A DNA stretch of 64,000 nt from Algoriphagus vanfongensis DSM 17529 (lineage in GTDB: Bacteria > Bacteroidota > Bacteroidia > Cytophagales > Cyclobacteriaceae): positions 682,001 through 746,000 of the forward strand of contig NZ_AUBX01000009.1 of assembly GCF_000429465.1 (NCBI RefSeq). The letters run 5' to 3'. The notes beneath the pieces were generated by a model. The model searched no databases, was not told the DNA's origin, and saw only the letters and a list, made by a program, of their open reading frames with translations. Numbering within the stretch: the stretch's first letter is position 1; each line of letters starts with the position of its first letter. The translations under genes and the position numbers were made by a program. This document shows positions 44,467 through 52,061 of this stretch, one piece after another.

Positions 44467-45810
44467 TCAGATACTTTTTTGTTGAATGGCTTTTTGGCTG
44501 AGCCTATGAAATCTAATAAATAACACAACCGCCGTGATAGTCAAGCCAATCAATAGCCCATACCAGATTCCTTCAGCCCCCATATTCAATTCAAACGCCA
44601 AGAAATATCCCAGCGGCAATCCCAAGACCCAATAGGCAATCAAAGTAATCCAAGTCGGGAATTTCACATCTTCCATTCCTCTCAACACACCCAGGCCTGC
44701 GACTTGCACACCATCCGAAATCTGAAACATCCCGGCGATAATTAAAAGACTGGCTGAAGTAGCGATCACATGAGGGTCATCGATATATAAAGTCGGCAGA
44801 AACTCTCTAAAGCTGACAAATATCAAAGCTGTAATCGCCATAAATACCAAAACCATTGCAAACACGACCATACCTGCTTCGCGCATGGCTTTGAAATTCC
44901 CCTTCCCGATCTGATTGCTTACACGGATCATTCCGGCCGTACTCAGCCCTCCAGCCATCATATAGCTGATCGATGCCAGATTGAGTGCAACTTGATGACC
45001 TGCTAATGCATTGACTCCGATCCAGCCCATCATAATAGCTGCCGAACCAAAAGCACTTACCTCAAAAATGTATTGAAAACCGGTAGGAATGCCAATTTTT
45101 AAGATCCTGCTGACCATCGGAAAACTTAATTTTTTTAGGCCAAGAGTCAGATGATAAAGTCGATAGCGCTTAGATCCCAGAATATACCACCCCATCATAA
45201 TCGGCATCAAAATCCGCGAGATCAAAGTAGCTAAGCCAGCTCCCACCAAACCCATTTCTGGGGCTCCCAACTTACCGAAAATCAAAACCCAGTTTAAAAA
45301 CACATTGACCAAGTTGCAGAGCACGGTGATCACCATTGCTTGCTTCGTTTGCGACAGCCCCTCAGCCAACTGTTTGAATGTCTGAAAAAACATAAATGGG
45401 AAAAGGGATGCCGTAATGATAAACAAATACGGGATGGCCAACTCCACAACTTCTTCAGGCTGGTTGAGGAAATGAAGCCCCTGAGATAATCCCAAAATAA
45501 CGCAGGTCAAAGTCAGAGCTGTCCCCATATTGATCCAAAGACCGTGCTGAAACAAACGTCCAATTCTTTTTACCTTACCTTTCCCTTCAGCCATAGAGAC
45601 CAAAGGAGTAATCCCCAAGGAAATCCCCATTCCAAACATGAGAAGTACAAAAAAGATGGAATTGGCTAAGGATGCCGCCGCCAAAGGCACTGCTCCCAGC
45701 CTGCCGACCATCATACTATCGGCAACCCCTACCATGACCTGCCCTAGCTGGCTCAATACTACCGGATAGGCCAGCTTGTAGGTGATCTGAAAATGATCTT
45801 TGATTGTCAT
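44467..45810 (-). CDS. MATE family efflux transporter
   Basis: The 447-residue, 12-helix protein of the NorM-type MATE family expels cationic drugs or dyes by Na+ or H+ antiport. Typical segments are LAYPVVLSQLGQVMVGVADS in TM1 (with the VADSMMVGRLG motif), LGISLGITPLVSMAEGKG, and the second-half repeat IGIPTGFQYIFEVSAFGSAA with VNALAGHQVALNLAS. A longer frame to 45834 would overlap the NUDIX gene; the ATG at 45808-45810, 1 bp after the NUDIX stop, gives the standard N-terminus. The two genes are therefore co-transcribed. Confidence 0.93.
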   Translation of the reverse strand: MTIKDHFQITYKLAYPVVLSQLGQVMVGVADSMMVGRLGAVPLAAASLANSIFFVLLMFGMGISLGITPLVSMAEGKGKVKRIGRLFQHGLWINMGTALTLTCVILGLSQGLHFLNQPEEVVELAIPYLFIITASLFPFMFFQTFKQLAEGLSQTKQAMVITVLCNLVNVFLNWVLIFGKLGAPEMGLVGAGLATLISRILMPIMMGWYILGSKRYRLYHLTLGLKKLSFPMVSRILKIGIPTGFQYIFEVSAFGSAAIMMGWIGVNALAGHQVALNLASISYMMAGGLSTAGMIRVSNQIGKGNFKAMREAGMVVFAMVLVFMAITALIFVSFREFLPTLYIDDPHVIATSASLLIIAGMFQISDGVQVAGLGVLRGMEDVKFPTWITLIAYWVLGLPLGYFLAFELNMGAEGIWYGLLIGLTITAVVLFIRFHRLSQKAIQQKSI

Positions 45811-45811
45811 C

Positions 45812-46354
45812 TTATAAACCCAACATTCGGGCAACTTTTAATATCCCTGCAATACTGAGAGAATCAGTAATATCTCCTCTCATAACCATCTCTACCACTT
45901 CCTTGAATGGAAGCTTTCGAATCTGAAGCACTTCCGTCTCCTCATATTCTGTTTCTCCCTCAGTCAAATCCTGAGCTAGGTAGACAAAGCCTTCTTCATC
46001 CGTCACCGAATTAGACGTATGGATCCGAAGTACTTGTGTCCACTTTCCAGCTGTGAGACCTGTCTCTTCTTTCAGCTCCCTTTTGGCACTTTCAAGCCAA
46101 TCATCTTCGATCGGACCTCCTCCCATAGGAATTTCCCAAGAATATTCATCCAAGGTATAGCGATACTGTCCCACCAGCCAGGTGTTCCCCTCTTCATCGA
46201 TGGGGATGATGGCCATGGCTTTGTTTTTGAAATGTACCTTCCCATAAAACCCTTCCTTTCCAGCGGGATTGATGATATCATGCTCCTCCAAGCGAATCCA
46301 GGGGTTTTGGTAAATCGTTTTTTTGCGGAGTGTCTTCCAGGGATTTTCAAACAT
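45812..46354 (-). CDS. NUDIX hydrolase (ADP-ribose pyrophosphatase-like)
   Basis: The 180-residue cytosolic hydrolase cleaves a nucleoside diphosphate linked to another moiety. The Nudix box is GGGPIEDDWLESAKRELKEE followed by TGL, matching Gx5Ex7REUxEExGU except that the first Glu is Asp; REL and EE, which bind Mg2+, are intact. WLVGQYRYTLDEYSWEIPMG upstream of the box is typical of ADP-ribose/ADP-sugar pyrophosphatases. It lies 1 bp upstream of the MATE gene. A hairpin with terminator form ends 8 bp before its ATG, so expression may need read-through or a promoter overlapping the hairpin. Confidence 0.92.
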   Translation of the reverse strand: MFENPWKTLRKKTIYQNPWIRLEEHDIINPAGKEGFYGKVHFKNKAMAIIPIDEEGNTWLVGQYRYTLDEYSWEIPMGGGPIEDDWLESAKRELKEETGLTAGKWTQVLRIHTSNSVTDEEGFVYLAQDLTEGETEYEETEVLQIRKLPFKEVVEMVMRGDITDSLSIAGILKVARMLGL

Positions 46355-46361
46355 AGCTCAT

Positions 46362-46391
46362 AAAAAAAGGGGTGACATTGCCACCCCTTTT
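46362..46391 (-). terminator. Terminator/attenuator-like hairpin between the Lrp gene and the NUDIX gene
   Basis: Read on the minus strand: AAAAGGGGTGG, loop, CACCCCTTTT followed by T-run (forward A-run 46362-46368). It fits an intrinsic terminator for the Lrp gene (stop 46412) but ends 8 bp from the NUDIX start codon. Confidence 0.75.
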
Positions 46392-46411
46392 GAAAATTTA
46401 GATTTAAAACT

Positions 46412-46894
46412 TTATGCCGGGATCGGCAATACTTTGGAATCTTTGAATGTGGACAAAATTACCATTGATTGCATGGAATCTACCTCCTTGATCTCAGATA
46501 CTTTTTCCAACATCAGCTTCTGATAAGCGGTGATGTCCTTGGCGATGATCTTCAAAATAAAGTCACCAGTACCTGTAATGTGATGACATTCAATCACTTC
46601 AGGTATCCCGTTGATTTCTTTCATGAAAGCATCAATGTTTCCTTTATTATGACCGATAAGACTCACCAATACAAAAGTGCTGACACCCAAACCGATTTTT
46701 TCAGGATCCAATTTCGCATGATAACTTTTGATGATGCCGGATTGCTCCAGTTTCTTCACTCGCTCCAAGGTAGGTGCAGGAGAAAGTCCAATATCTTTAG
46801 ATAGTTGAGCGTTTGTGATTTTCGCATTTCCCTGAAGTATTTCAAGTATTCTGCGATCAATTTTATCAAATTTTATTCTTACGCTATGATCCAT
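46412..46894 (-). CDS. Lrp/AsnC family transcriptional regulator
   Basis: The 160-residue protein has an N-terminal winged HTH (about 8-60; KIDRRILEILQGNAKITNAQ, then LSKDIGLSPAPTLERVKKLE) and a C-terminal RAM/AsnC ligand-binding domain (about 75-150; VSTFVLVSLIG, VIECHHITGTGDFILKIIAK). Such regulators sense amino acids and control their metabolism or transport. The TGTGDF turn is the usual effector-site loop. It has its own promoter (46927-46934) and terminator, so it is monocistronic. No amino-acid gene is adjacent, so the target is unknown. Confidence 0.95.
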   Translation of the reverse strand: MDHSVRIKFDKIDRRILEILQGNAKITNAQLSKDIGLSPAPTLERVKKLEQSGIIKSYHAKLDPEKIGLGVSTFVLVSLIGHNKGNIDAFMKEINGIPEVIECHHITGTGDFILKIIAKDITAYQKLMLEKVSEIKEVDSMQSMVILSTFKDSKVLPIPA

Positions 46895-46926
46895 GATTTC
46901 TTGCTTTTACAAAATTTTATGTCGTG

Positions 46927-46934
46927 CAAATTTA
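46927..46934 (-). promoter_or_regulatory. -7 element of the Lrp-family gene
   Basis: TAAATTTG on the minus strand, an exact TAnnTTTG match, 32 bp upstream of the start codon. Confidence 0.5.
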
Positions 46935-47104
46935 TAATAATTAAGGAAAGTTTTAAAACTATTAAACATTTTTTAATAGACTCAATTCGAAATTTTCTAA
47001 AGAATTGAAGGGTTTTTAGCAAAGAATCCTTTCAAAAGCGCCTACACTATTAAGAAAATTCAAATTATCTCCTGTGTTGATTGCTAGAAACGTAAAGATT
47101 TTGA

Positions 47105-48301
47105 TTAAAGTTTATTCTTTTTGATAAAATCTCTTGCAGCCTGATGAGCGGGGTGTTTTCGCTTTGCGTACTTCTTGACTTTCTTAAAATATTCCTTGGC
47201 TAGGTCTTTCTTATTTTCCTCTAAGGAAATTTTTCCGAGTTCTACCAGAGAATGAAGGTAGTAGCCACTCTCTTGGGACTCGGATTCTTCGCCATAGGAT
47301 AGCGTTTTCAAATAATAGCGTTTTGCTTCGGACCGATTGCCGATTCTATCTTCATACTGGGCAATATAAAAGGCAGCATACCTCCCACTATTGGACTCAT
47401 AGCCTTCCTGTCCCGCATCGATACGCTGTAGTATCTCTCTGGATTGGTTTACCGACTCGGTCCATCTTCCTACTGTATAGAGATGCCTCGCATAGGATCT
47501 GTGGAAATACGGGTTATTTGGAAATTTGCTATGCAGATATTCGGAAATACGCAGTGCCTCATAAGGTTTCTTCTCTTCGGAAGCATAAAGCCTAAACAAG
47601 AAATACATCGCCTCAATACGTGTATAAAATGCGTTCTCTGCCACCTGCTCCAATTGCTGCAGACCTAGCTGCTTACTTCCTTTGGGAAAGAGAGCCATGA
47701 CCGGTCTGAGTAATGGGTAATTTTCAGGGATCCACACAGAAAAATAGTTGAATAAAGCATCTCCAAGCAGGAGCTCCGGATTAAATTCTTCTTCGCCTCT
47801 ACTGAGTTCCATGTATTTCAATGCATTCTTTCCTGCCCAGGCAGACTTGGTCCAGCTTTTACGCTCGGCCATCAGCCGTCCTTGAAACCCATATCCTGCT
47901 GCCAAAAAGAAAGCTGCTTCTTTGTTTGTTTCATCTTCATCAAAAAGCACCTCGGCTTTTTCTATCGCACGCTCAAGATATCCTAGGAAAACGCGATCGT
48001 ACTTTTCATTAGTTACATCTACTTCTATTCTCCACCAATAGCTAAGCGCCATCAAAAAATCGGGCAGAGGATGATCTGGATATTGATAGCCTATCACAGC
48101 AAAATCATGCTCCGCAGTCGGAAAATCAAAATTGTACATGCTATTGATAGACTTGGTCACGCGGTATTGCAAGCCCCTATCCAATAGTAAATAAGGGGAA
48201 GTTTTGACTTCCATACTATCTGGAGTTGCAGATTGAGCCATGCTGTTGAGCAGCGTCGCCATGAAAACTGACAGAAAAATTACAATTCGCTTCTTATACA
48301 T
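47105..48301 (-). CDS. Secreted TPR-type protein of unknown function (398 aa)
   Basis: The 398-residue protein has a signal peptide (MYKKRIVIFLSVFMATLLNSMAQ) and an all-helical body with TPR-like repeats (FDFPTAEHDFAVIGYQYPDH, YLERAIEKAEVLFDEDETNK, GKISLEENKKDLAKEYFKK). The middle part has conserved-looking segments (AAGYGFQGRLMAERKSWTKS, YFSVWIPENYPLLRPVMALF) seen in other Bacteroidota proteins that carry no functional name. It is probably periplasmic and binds proteins. A perfect -7 element lies 20 bp upstream. It is divergent from the membrane-protein gene at 48378. Confidence 0.82.
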   Translation of the reverse strand: MYKKRIVIFLSVFMATLLNSMAQSATPDSMEVKTSPYLLLDRGLQYRVTKSINSMYNFDFPTAEHDFAVIGYQYPDHPLPDFLMALSYWWRIEVDVTNEKYDRVFLGYLERAIEKAEVLFDEDETNKEAAFFLAAGYGFQGRLMAERKSWTKSAWAGKNALKYMELSRGEEEFNPELLLGDALFNYFSVWIPENYPLLRPVMALFPKGSKQLGLQQLEQVAENAFYTRIEAMYFLFRLYASEEKKPYEALRISEYLHSKFPNNPYFHRSYARHLYTVGRWTESVNQSREILQRIDAGQEGYESNSGRYAAFYIAQYEDRIGNRSEAKRYYLKTLSYGEESESQESGYYLHSLVELGKISLEENKKDLAKEYFKKVKKYAKRKHPAHQAARDFIKKNKL

Positions 48302-48321
48302 ATTTATGATACTATCGCACG

Positions 48322-48329
48322 CAAAATTA
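48322..48329 (-). promoter_or_regulatory. -7 element of the secreted TPR gene
   Basis: TAATTTTG on the minus strand, exact TAnnTTTG match, 20 bp from the ATG at 48301. Confidence 0.5.
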
Positions 48330-48351
48330 TAGCTTATATCCTACTTTCGAT

Positions 48352-48359
48352 TAGTTTTG
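48352..48359 (+). promoter_or_regulatory. -7 element of the divergent membrane-protein gene
   Basis: TAGTTTTG, exact TAnnTTTG match. It overlaps a possible TTG start at 48357, which rules that codon out and places translation at the ATG 48378. Confidence 0.55.
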
Positions 48360-48377
48360 GACAAGATTGATCCCAAC

Positions 48378-49028
48378 ATGCCAAAAGATCTTAGTCCCCT
48401 AGCAAAACGAATTCGAGAACTTTTAGATTTTGACAAAAGACTTTATTTTTTGTTGATAGTAATGCTCTTTTGGGTGATTCGCTATCTGACCAACACGATT
48501 ATCCTCGAAGCAATTCCCGATTCCGAAAATTTAGAAGCCAGAGGTGACTTTATGATATTTCATGTGTTCAATACCCTGAACTACCTCTGGACTCCATTTG
48601 CGCTACTCTGGAAGTTTACCGTCATCGCTTTTTTGTTTTGGTTGGGCGGTTTTTTCTTGGGGTACAAACTCCCCTTCAAAGAACTATGGCAGTTTGCATT
48701 GGTCGCTGAGGGCATTTTCCTCATTCCGGAGCTGATTCGATTTCTCGTCTATCTCAGTCCTTCCATTTCTACCTCGTATTTGGAAATTCAAGAATACAGA
48801 CCACTATCCCTACTTTCACTGATTGGGTTTGATCAGGTAGCTGACAGATGGAAGTATCCTTTGGGAACATTAAATGTTTTCGAAGTCCTTTATGCCACGC
48901 TCTGGATTTATGGATTCTATGCGATCAGCAGGAGAAGTATGAAAGAATCTGTGATCGCTGTTTTGGTCTGCTATATTTTCCCCTTGACTGTATGGCTGAC
49001 GTGGTTTGTGATGGTGTACAGAGATTAA
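48378..49028 (+). CDS. Integral membrane protein of unknown function (216 aa)
   Basis: The 216-residue protein has about five hydrophobic helices (RLYFLLIVMLFWVIRYL, FTVIAFLFWLGGFFLGYKLP, WQFALVAEGIFLIPELIRFL, ATLWIYGFYAI, VIAVLVCYIFPLTVWLTWFV). No catalytic or transport motif is seen. The layout loosely recalls Yip1-like bacterial membrane proteins, but I cannot support the name. The ATG at 48378 is chosen because the promoter element overlaps the upstream TTG. It is convergent with the sterol-desaturase-like gene at 49065. Confidence 0.78.
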   Translation: MPKDLSPLAKRIRELLDFDKRLYFLLIVMLFWVIRYLTNTIILEAIPDSENLEARGDFMIFHVFNTLNYLWTPFALLWKFTVIAFLFWLGGFFLGYKLPFKELWQFALVAEGIFLIPELIRFLVYLSPSISTSYLEIQEYRPLSLLSLIGFDQVADRWKYPLGTLNVFEVLYATLWIYGFYAISRRSMKESVIAVLVCYIFPLTVWLTWFVMVYRD

Positions 49029-49064
49029 AAATTTGGATTTTAGATTACTTTCTCCTTTGGGAAT

Positions 49065-49940
49065 TCACTTCTTTTTCTTACCCCAAGGATATCTCACTTG
49101 CTCCCAAAAACCGCTAGGAAATTCTTCGACATTTTCAAAACCTAATGGCTCGTCCCTGCCGTCATGCGGGATATAGGCTGTACCAAATAAATAATCCCAA
49201 AGACTCAGTGAAATCCCATAATTCACTCCATGACTCCCAGCAGGAAGATGCTTGGCATGATGCCAGGTATGCATGATTGGATTATTAAAAATATAACGAA
49301 ATGGTCCATAGGATATCTTGACATTCGCGTGGTTGAGATGGCCGATCAGGATCGTGAAAATATGCAGGACAAAGAAATCATCCAGCCCAAATCCAATCAT
49401 AGCCAGCGGGATATACTGCACTGATTTATAGACGACAGTCTCCATCCAGTGATAGCGAAGATGAGCAGCAAAACCCATCTGCTCTACCGAATGGTGTACC
49501 TTATGAAACTCCCACAGCCAAGGCACTCTATGCAGCATGCGGTGAACATTCCACTGTATAAAGTCAGCCACCAAAAACATCAGTAAAAACTGCCCCCATA
49601 CAGGCCAAGTATTCACCTCGAGTGCTACGAGGTTGGTGATTCCAAAAAGTCCGAGAAAATCATTAAAAAGCTCTACGAACACATTGGAAAGTGAATTGTA
49701 AACGATCAGAGAAAAGAGAAAGAAGTTGAAAAACATATAGAACGCATCCAACCAAAAATCCTTTCTGAAAACAGGCCGATCTTTCCTCCAAGGAAAAATC
49801 AATTCCAATCCCCAAACGGCCAAGGAAAGACCGAGCAACCAGTAAAAATAGTTGTGCCAAGATGGGTATAGAATCTCCGATGTCAGATAATTCCAATAGC
49901 CATAATAGCCATCAAGAAAGGTTTTCAGATACTTTTCCAC
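49065..49940 (-). CDS. Sterol desaturase / fatty acid hydroxylase family protein
   Basis: The 291-residue membrane protein has about four helices and the histidine clusters that bind a di-iron centre: HRMLHRVPWLWEFHKVHHS (HxxxH and HxxHH) and HTWHHAKH near residue 230, with more His in between (HLNHANVK). Such enzymes use O2 to hydroxylate or desaturate lipids. The lipid substrate is unknown. It starts 2 bp after the TSUP stop on the same strand, so the two share a message that begins upstream of 50749 and is probably under the Crp/Fnr regulator encoded next door. Confidence 0.9.
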   Translation of the reverse strand: MEKYLKTFLDGYYGYWNYLTSEILYPSWHNYFYWLLGLSLAVWGLELIFPWRKDRPVFRKDFWLDAFYMFFNFFLFSLIVYNSLSNVFVELFNDFLGLFGITNLVALEVNTWPVWGQFLLMFLVADFIQWNVHRMLHRVPWLWEFHKVHHSVEQMGFAAHLRYHWMETVVYKSVQYIPLAMIGFGLDDFFVLHIFTILIGHLNHANVKISYGPFRYIFNNPIMHTWHHAKHLPAGSHGVNYGISLSLWDYLFGTAYIPHDGRDEPLGFENVEEFPSGFWEQVRYPWGKKKK

Positions 49941-49942
49941 GC

Positions 49943-50749
49943 TTAGACGTTCATCAGTTCCTTGGTGATAATGTAAATCCCCATAAGTAACACAAACCAG
50001 CCAAAACCAGTTTTAAGTGCTTTTTCATTGATCTTTTTAGAGAGTGCAGACCCAATGAAAATACCTACCACTGATAGACCTGTAAATATGAGCAACATCT
50101 GCCAGTCAATTGGCTGATTGCTGACATCACCGAGAAAACCGATCAAAGATTTGGCGGCAATAATCAACAGAGATGTACCTACTGCCAGCTTCATAGGCAG
50201 CTTTGCCAATAAAACCAAAGCTGGAATGATCAAGAAACCTCCTCCGGCTCCGACTATGCCTGTGACCAACCCTACCACAGAACCTTCCAAGGCAATCATG
50301 GGAATATTGAATTTGACCTCGGCATTTTCGTCACAATCCACACACTTTTTGTTTCGAATCATAGAAAAAGAAGCCGCCAGCATGATCAAGGCGAAAAATA
50401 CCATGATTCCGATATTTTTGGTCAAAACTACATCTCCAACGGTCCACAATGGATCAGGGAGCCAAGGAACCAAAAATTTTCGCGTCAGGAATACTGCTGT
50501 AAAGGAAGGAATGGCAAATACCAATGCAGTCCTATAATCCACTAATCCTTGCTTCATATAATTAGCTGCCCCGACCAGTGAGGTCGTTCCCACGACAAAA
50601 AGTGAATAGGCTGTCGCCAAAACCGGATCAACCCCCAGAATATACACCAAAACGGGCACGGTCAAAATAGATCCTCCCCCACCTATCAACCCCAAACTCA
50701 CTCCAATTATAATTGCTGCTGCAAATCCCAATAGGATCACTACATCCAT
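49943..50749 (-). CDS. TSUP (TauE/SafE) family permease
   Basis: The 268-residue, 8-helix permease has the two-fold repeat of the family: GLIGGGGSILTVPVLVYIL (about 20-38) and TGIVGAGGGFLIIPALVLL (about 162-180). TauE/SafE proteins move sulfite, thiosulfate or organosulfonates across the inner membrane. The loop between the halves contains a CxxC (KKCVDCDENA, about 134-143), an uncommon extra that could bind metal or persulfide (inference). Neighbours are a Cys-bearing Crp/Fnr regulator upstream and a di-iron enzyme 2 bp downstream. A predicted operator and -7-like element precede it. Confidence 0.9.
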   Translation of the reverse strand: MDVVILLGFAAAIIIGVSLGLIGGGGSILTVPVLVYILGVDPVLATAYSLFVVGTTSLVGAANYMKQGLVDYRTALVFAIPSFTAVFLTRKFLVPWLPDPLWTVGDVVLTKNIGIMVFFALIMLAASFSMIRNKKCVDCDENAEVKFNIPMIALEGSVVGLVTGIVGAGGGFLIIPALVLLAKLPMKLAVGTSLLIIAAKSLIGFLGDVSNQPIDWQMLLIFTGLSVVGIFIGSALSKKINEKALKTGFGWFVLLMGIYIITKELMNV

Positions 50750-50774
50750 GATTTCATTTTTTTAGATTACAGCA

Positions 50775-50782
50775 CAAAAATG
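50775..50782 (-). promoter_or_regulatory. -7-like element of the TSUP operon
   Basis: CATTTTTG on the minus strand (one mismatch to TAnnTTTG), 25 bp upstream of the TSUP ATG. The predicted operator at 50805-50820 is centred about 42 bp upstream of the implied start. Confidence 0.4.
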
Positions 50783-50804
50783 GCTGATCTATTCCCCACA
50801 AAGC

Positions 50805-50820
50805 AGTAACAAATGTCACA
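50805..50820. promoter_or_regulatory. Predicted Crp/Fnr operator upstream of TSUP
   Basis: AGTAACAAATGTCACA follows the Crp pattern TGTGA-N6-TCACA with one perfect half (TCACA) and a degenerate half (AGTAA). It shares AATGTCACA with the site at 51600-51615. The distance to the -7-like element suits class II activation. Confidence 0.5.
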
Positions 50821-50897
50821 TCAAATACTTTAAAACTCCTATTTCCTGACATCAGAATCCTGCCAAATTGCTCTAAACCAAAATTCCCCTCCTATGA

Positions 50898-51554
50898 TTA
50901 TTGACTGATCAACTCTTCAAAATCATCTCGGATATAGATCACATTTCTACCCAGTTCTATCCATTTCTTTTTTTCAAGTTGCTTCAAAAGCCTGGAAATC
51001 ACCTCCCGAGAGGTCCCCAGCTCCGTAGCAACTTCCTGATGAGTGGTATGGAGTTCATTGGTATGGTGCTGTTTCATTTTGGTAACAATGTACCGCATGA
51101 GGCGTTCATCCATTTTTTTAAATGCTACTGCATCCAGTGCCACCAACATCTCTTGAAAACGAGTCTGGTAAGTAGATGAAACGAAGTCTTTCCACTGTTT
51201 AAAATCCTCTGCAAGTTGCTCATGCACTTGGATCGGCACTGCCAAAATTGTCGTTGGTTCCTCAACCACTGCTTTTATTTCACTGGGCTTGGAGGCGGAG
51301 CAGCATGTCAAGGATAAAGCGCAAGTCTCTCCTGCATCCAGGTAGTACAAAAAGAGCTCTTTTCCGTCCTCGTCCATCCGCAATACCTTGATCGAGCCTG
51401 TCAGCACAATCGGAACCATCTTAATAAACTTCCCTGGCTCCATCAATACTTTCCCTGGCTCCACCTGCATCAATTTGCCTTTTTCAAGCAATACATCCAA
51501 TAAAGATGGATCTGTGAAATTGGGAAGGGAGGTTTGAAGATCTTCTCTAGTCAT
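50898..51554 (-). CDS. Crp/Fnr family transcriptional regulator
   Basis: The 218-residue protein has a cyclic-nucleotide-binding-like beta-roll (about 15-110), a long dimerisation helix and a winged HTH (about 150-218). The recognition helix TSREVISRLLKQLE carries R183, E184 and R188, the three residues with which E. coli CRP reads GTGA. The sensor domain holds Cys78, Cys84 and Cys85 (GETCALSLTCCSAS), suggesting a redox, metal or persulfide signal rather than cAMP; it lacks the N-terminal Fe-S Cys cluster of Fnr. The frame is open to 51590; the ATG at 51552-51554 follows a perfect promoter. A GTGA-N6-TCAC site upstream implies autoregulation. Confidence 0.92.
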   Translation of the reverse strand: MTREDLQTSLPNFTDPSLLDVLLEKGKLMQVEPGKVLMEPGKFIKMVPIVLTGSIKVLRMDEDGKELFLYYLDAGETCALSLTCCSASKPSEIKAVVEEPTTILAVPIQVHEQLAEDFKQWKDFVSSTYQTRFQEMLVALDAVAFKKMDERLMRYIVTKMKQHHTNELHTTHQEVATELGTSREVISRLLKQLEKKKWIELGRNVIYIRDDFEELISQ

Positions 51555-51571
51555 AGTTTCAAAAGTTAGCG

Positions 51572-51579
51572 CAAAGGTA
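51572..51579 (-). promoter_or_regulatory. -7 element of the Crp/Fnr gene
   Basis: TACCTTTG on the minus strand, exact TAnnTTTG match, 17 bp upstream of the chosen ATG and inside the longer open frame. It excludes the upstream start. Confidence 0.55.
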
Positions 51580-51599
51580 ACCTGACTCAATTAATTAAA

Positions 51600-51615
51600 G
51601 GTGATGAATGTCACA
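51600..51615. promoter_or_regulatory. Predicted Crp/Fnr operator upstream of the regulator's own gene
   Basis: GGTGATGAATGTCACA contains GTGA-N6-TCAC, matching 9 of 10 bases of TGTGA-N6-TCACA. The centre (51607.5) is about 40 bp upstream of the transcript start implied by the -7 element, the class II position. Confidence 0.6.
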
Positions 51616-51797
51616 GAATCCGCCATTCTCACATCAAATGACCAATCGATATTGCGGATAGAAAAACTTTGGGTGATTCTTGAGAATAGTCATCAATTCC
51701 AGATCAAAAAGATGAAACTCTAGCAGGATAGAGAAAGATAATTCCATAAATGGCCATTTTTCTCCCTAGATTTCCTTTAGAATAAATCCAAATAAAC

Positions 51798-51805
51798 TAG
51801 TTTTG
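51798..51805 (+). promoter_or_regulatory. -7 element of the feo operon
   Basis: TAGTTTTG, exact TAnnTTTG match, 28 bp upstream of feoA. No clear -33 TTG is seen. Confidence 0.5.
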
Positions 51806-51833
51806 CGCTTCATTCTCCGGAAAATAAGATCCA

Positions 51834-52055
51834 ATGACCGCAGACAAATTACCGATTTCCAAAAGCGCCATCATTCAGTCCATTGCTGATTCTCCCTTGA
51901 AAATCAATTTGATGGAGTTGGGATTTCTCCCTGGCAAAACCATCACCTTGCATCATATCGCTCCTCTCAGTGGCCCTATGGCTTTCAAACTAGACGAGAC
52001 CATCTTGGCCTTGCGCAAATCGGAAGCTGCTCTTTTGGATATCCAAATTCTTTGA
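51834..52055 (+). CDS. feoA: Ferrous iron transport protein A
   Basis: The 73-residue SH3-like cytosolic protein supports FeoB. It shows the family pattern: MELGFLPGKTITLHHIAPLS (the LMELGFLPG turn), GPMAFKLDETILALRKSEAA at the C-terminal half. The length is standard. FeoA binds FeoB and is needed for iron uptake, probably by affecting its GTPase or assembly. It is 6 bp upstream of feoB on the same strand. Confidence 0.95.
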   Translation: MTADKLPISKSAIIQSIADSPLKINLMELGFLPGKTITLHHIAPLSGPMAFKLDETILALRKSEAALLDIQIL

Positions 52056-52061
52056 TTACCC

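Noticed and set aside
50118..50537. 139-codon frame antisense to the TSUP gene
   Set aside because: Shadow frame inside a clear membrane-protein gene.
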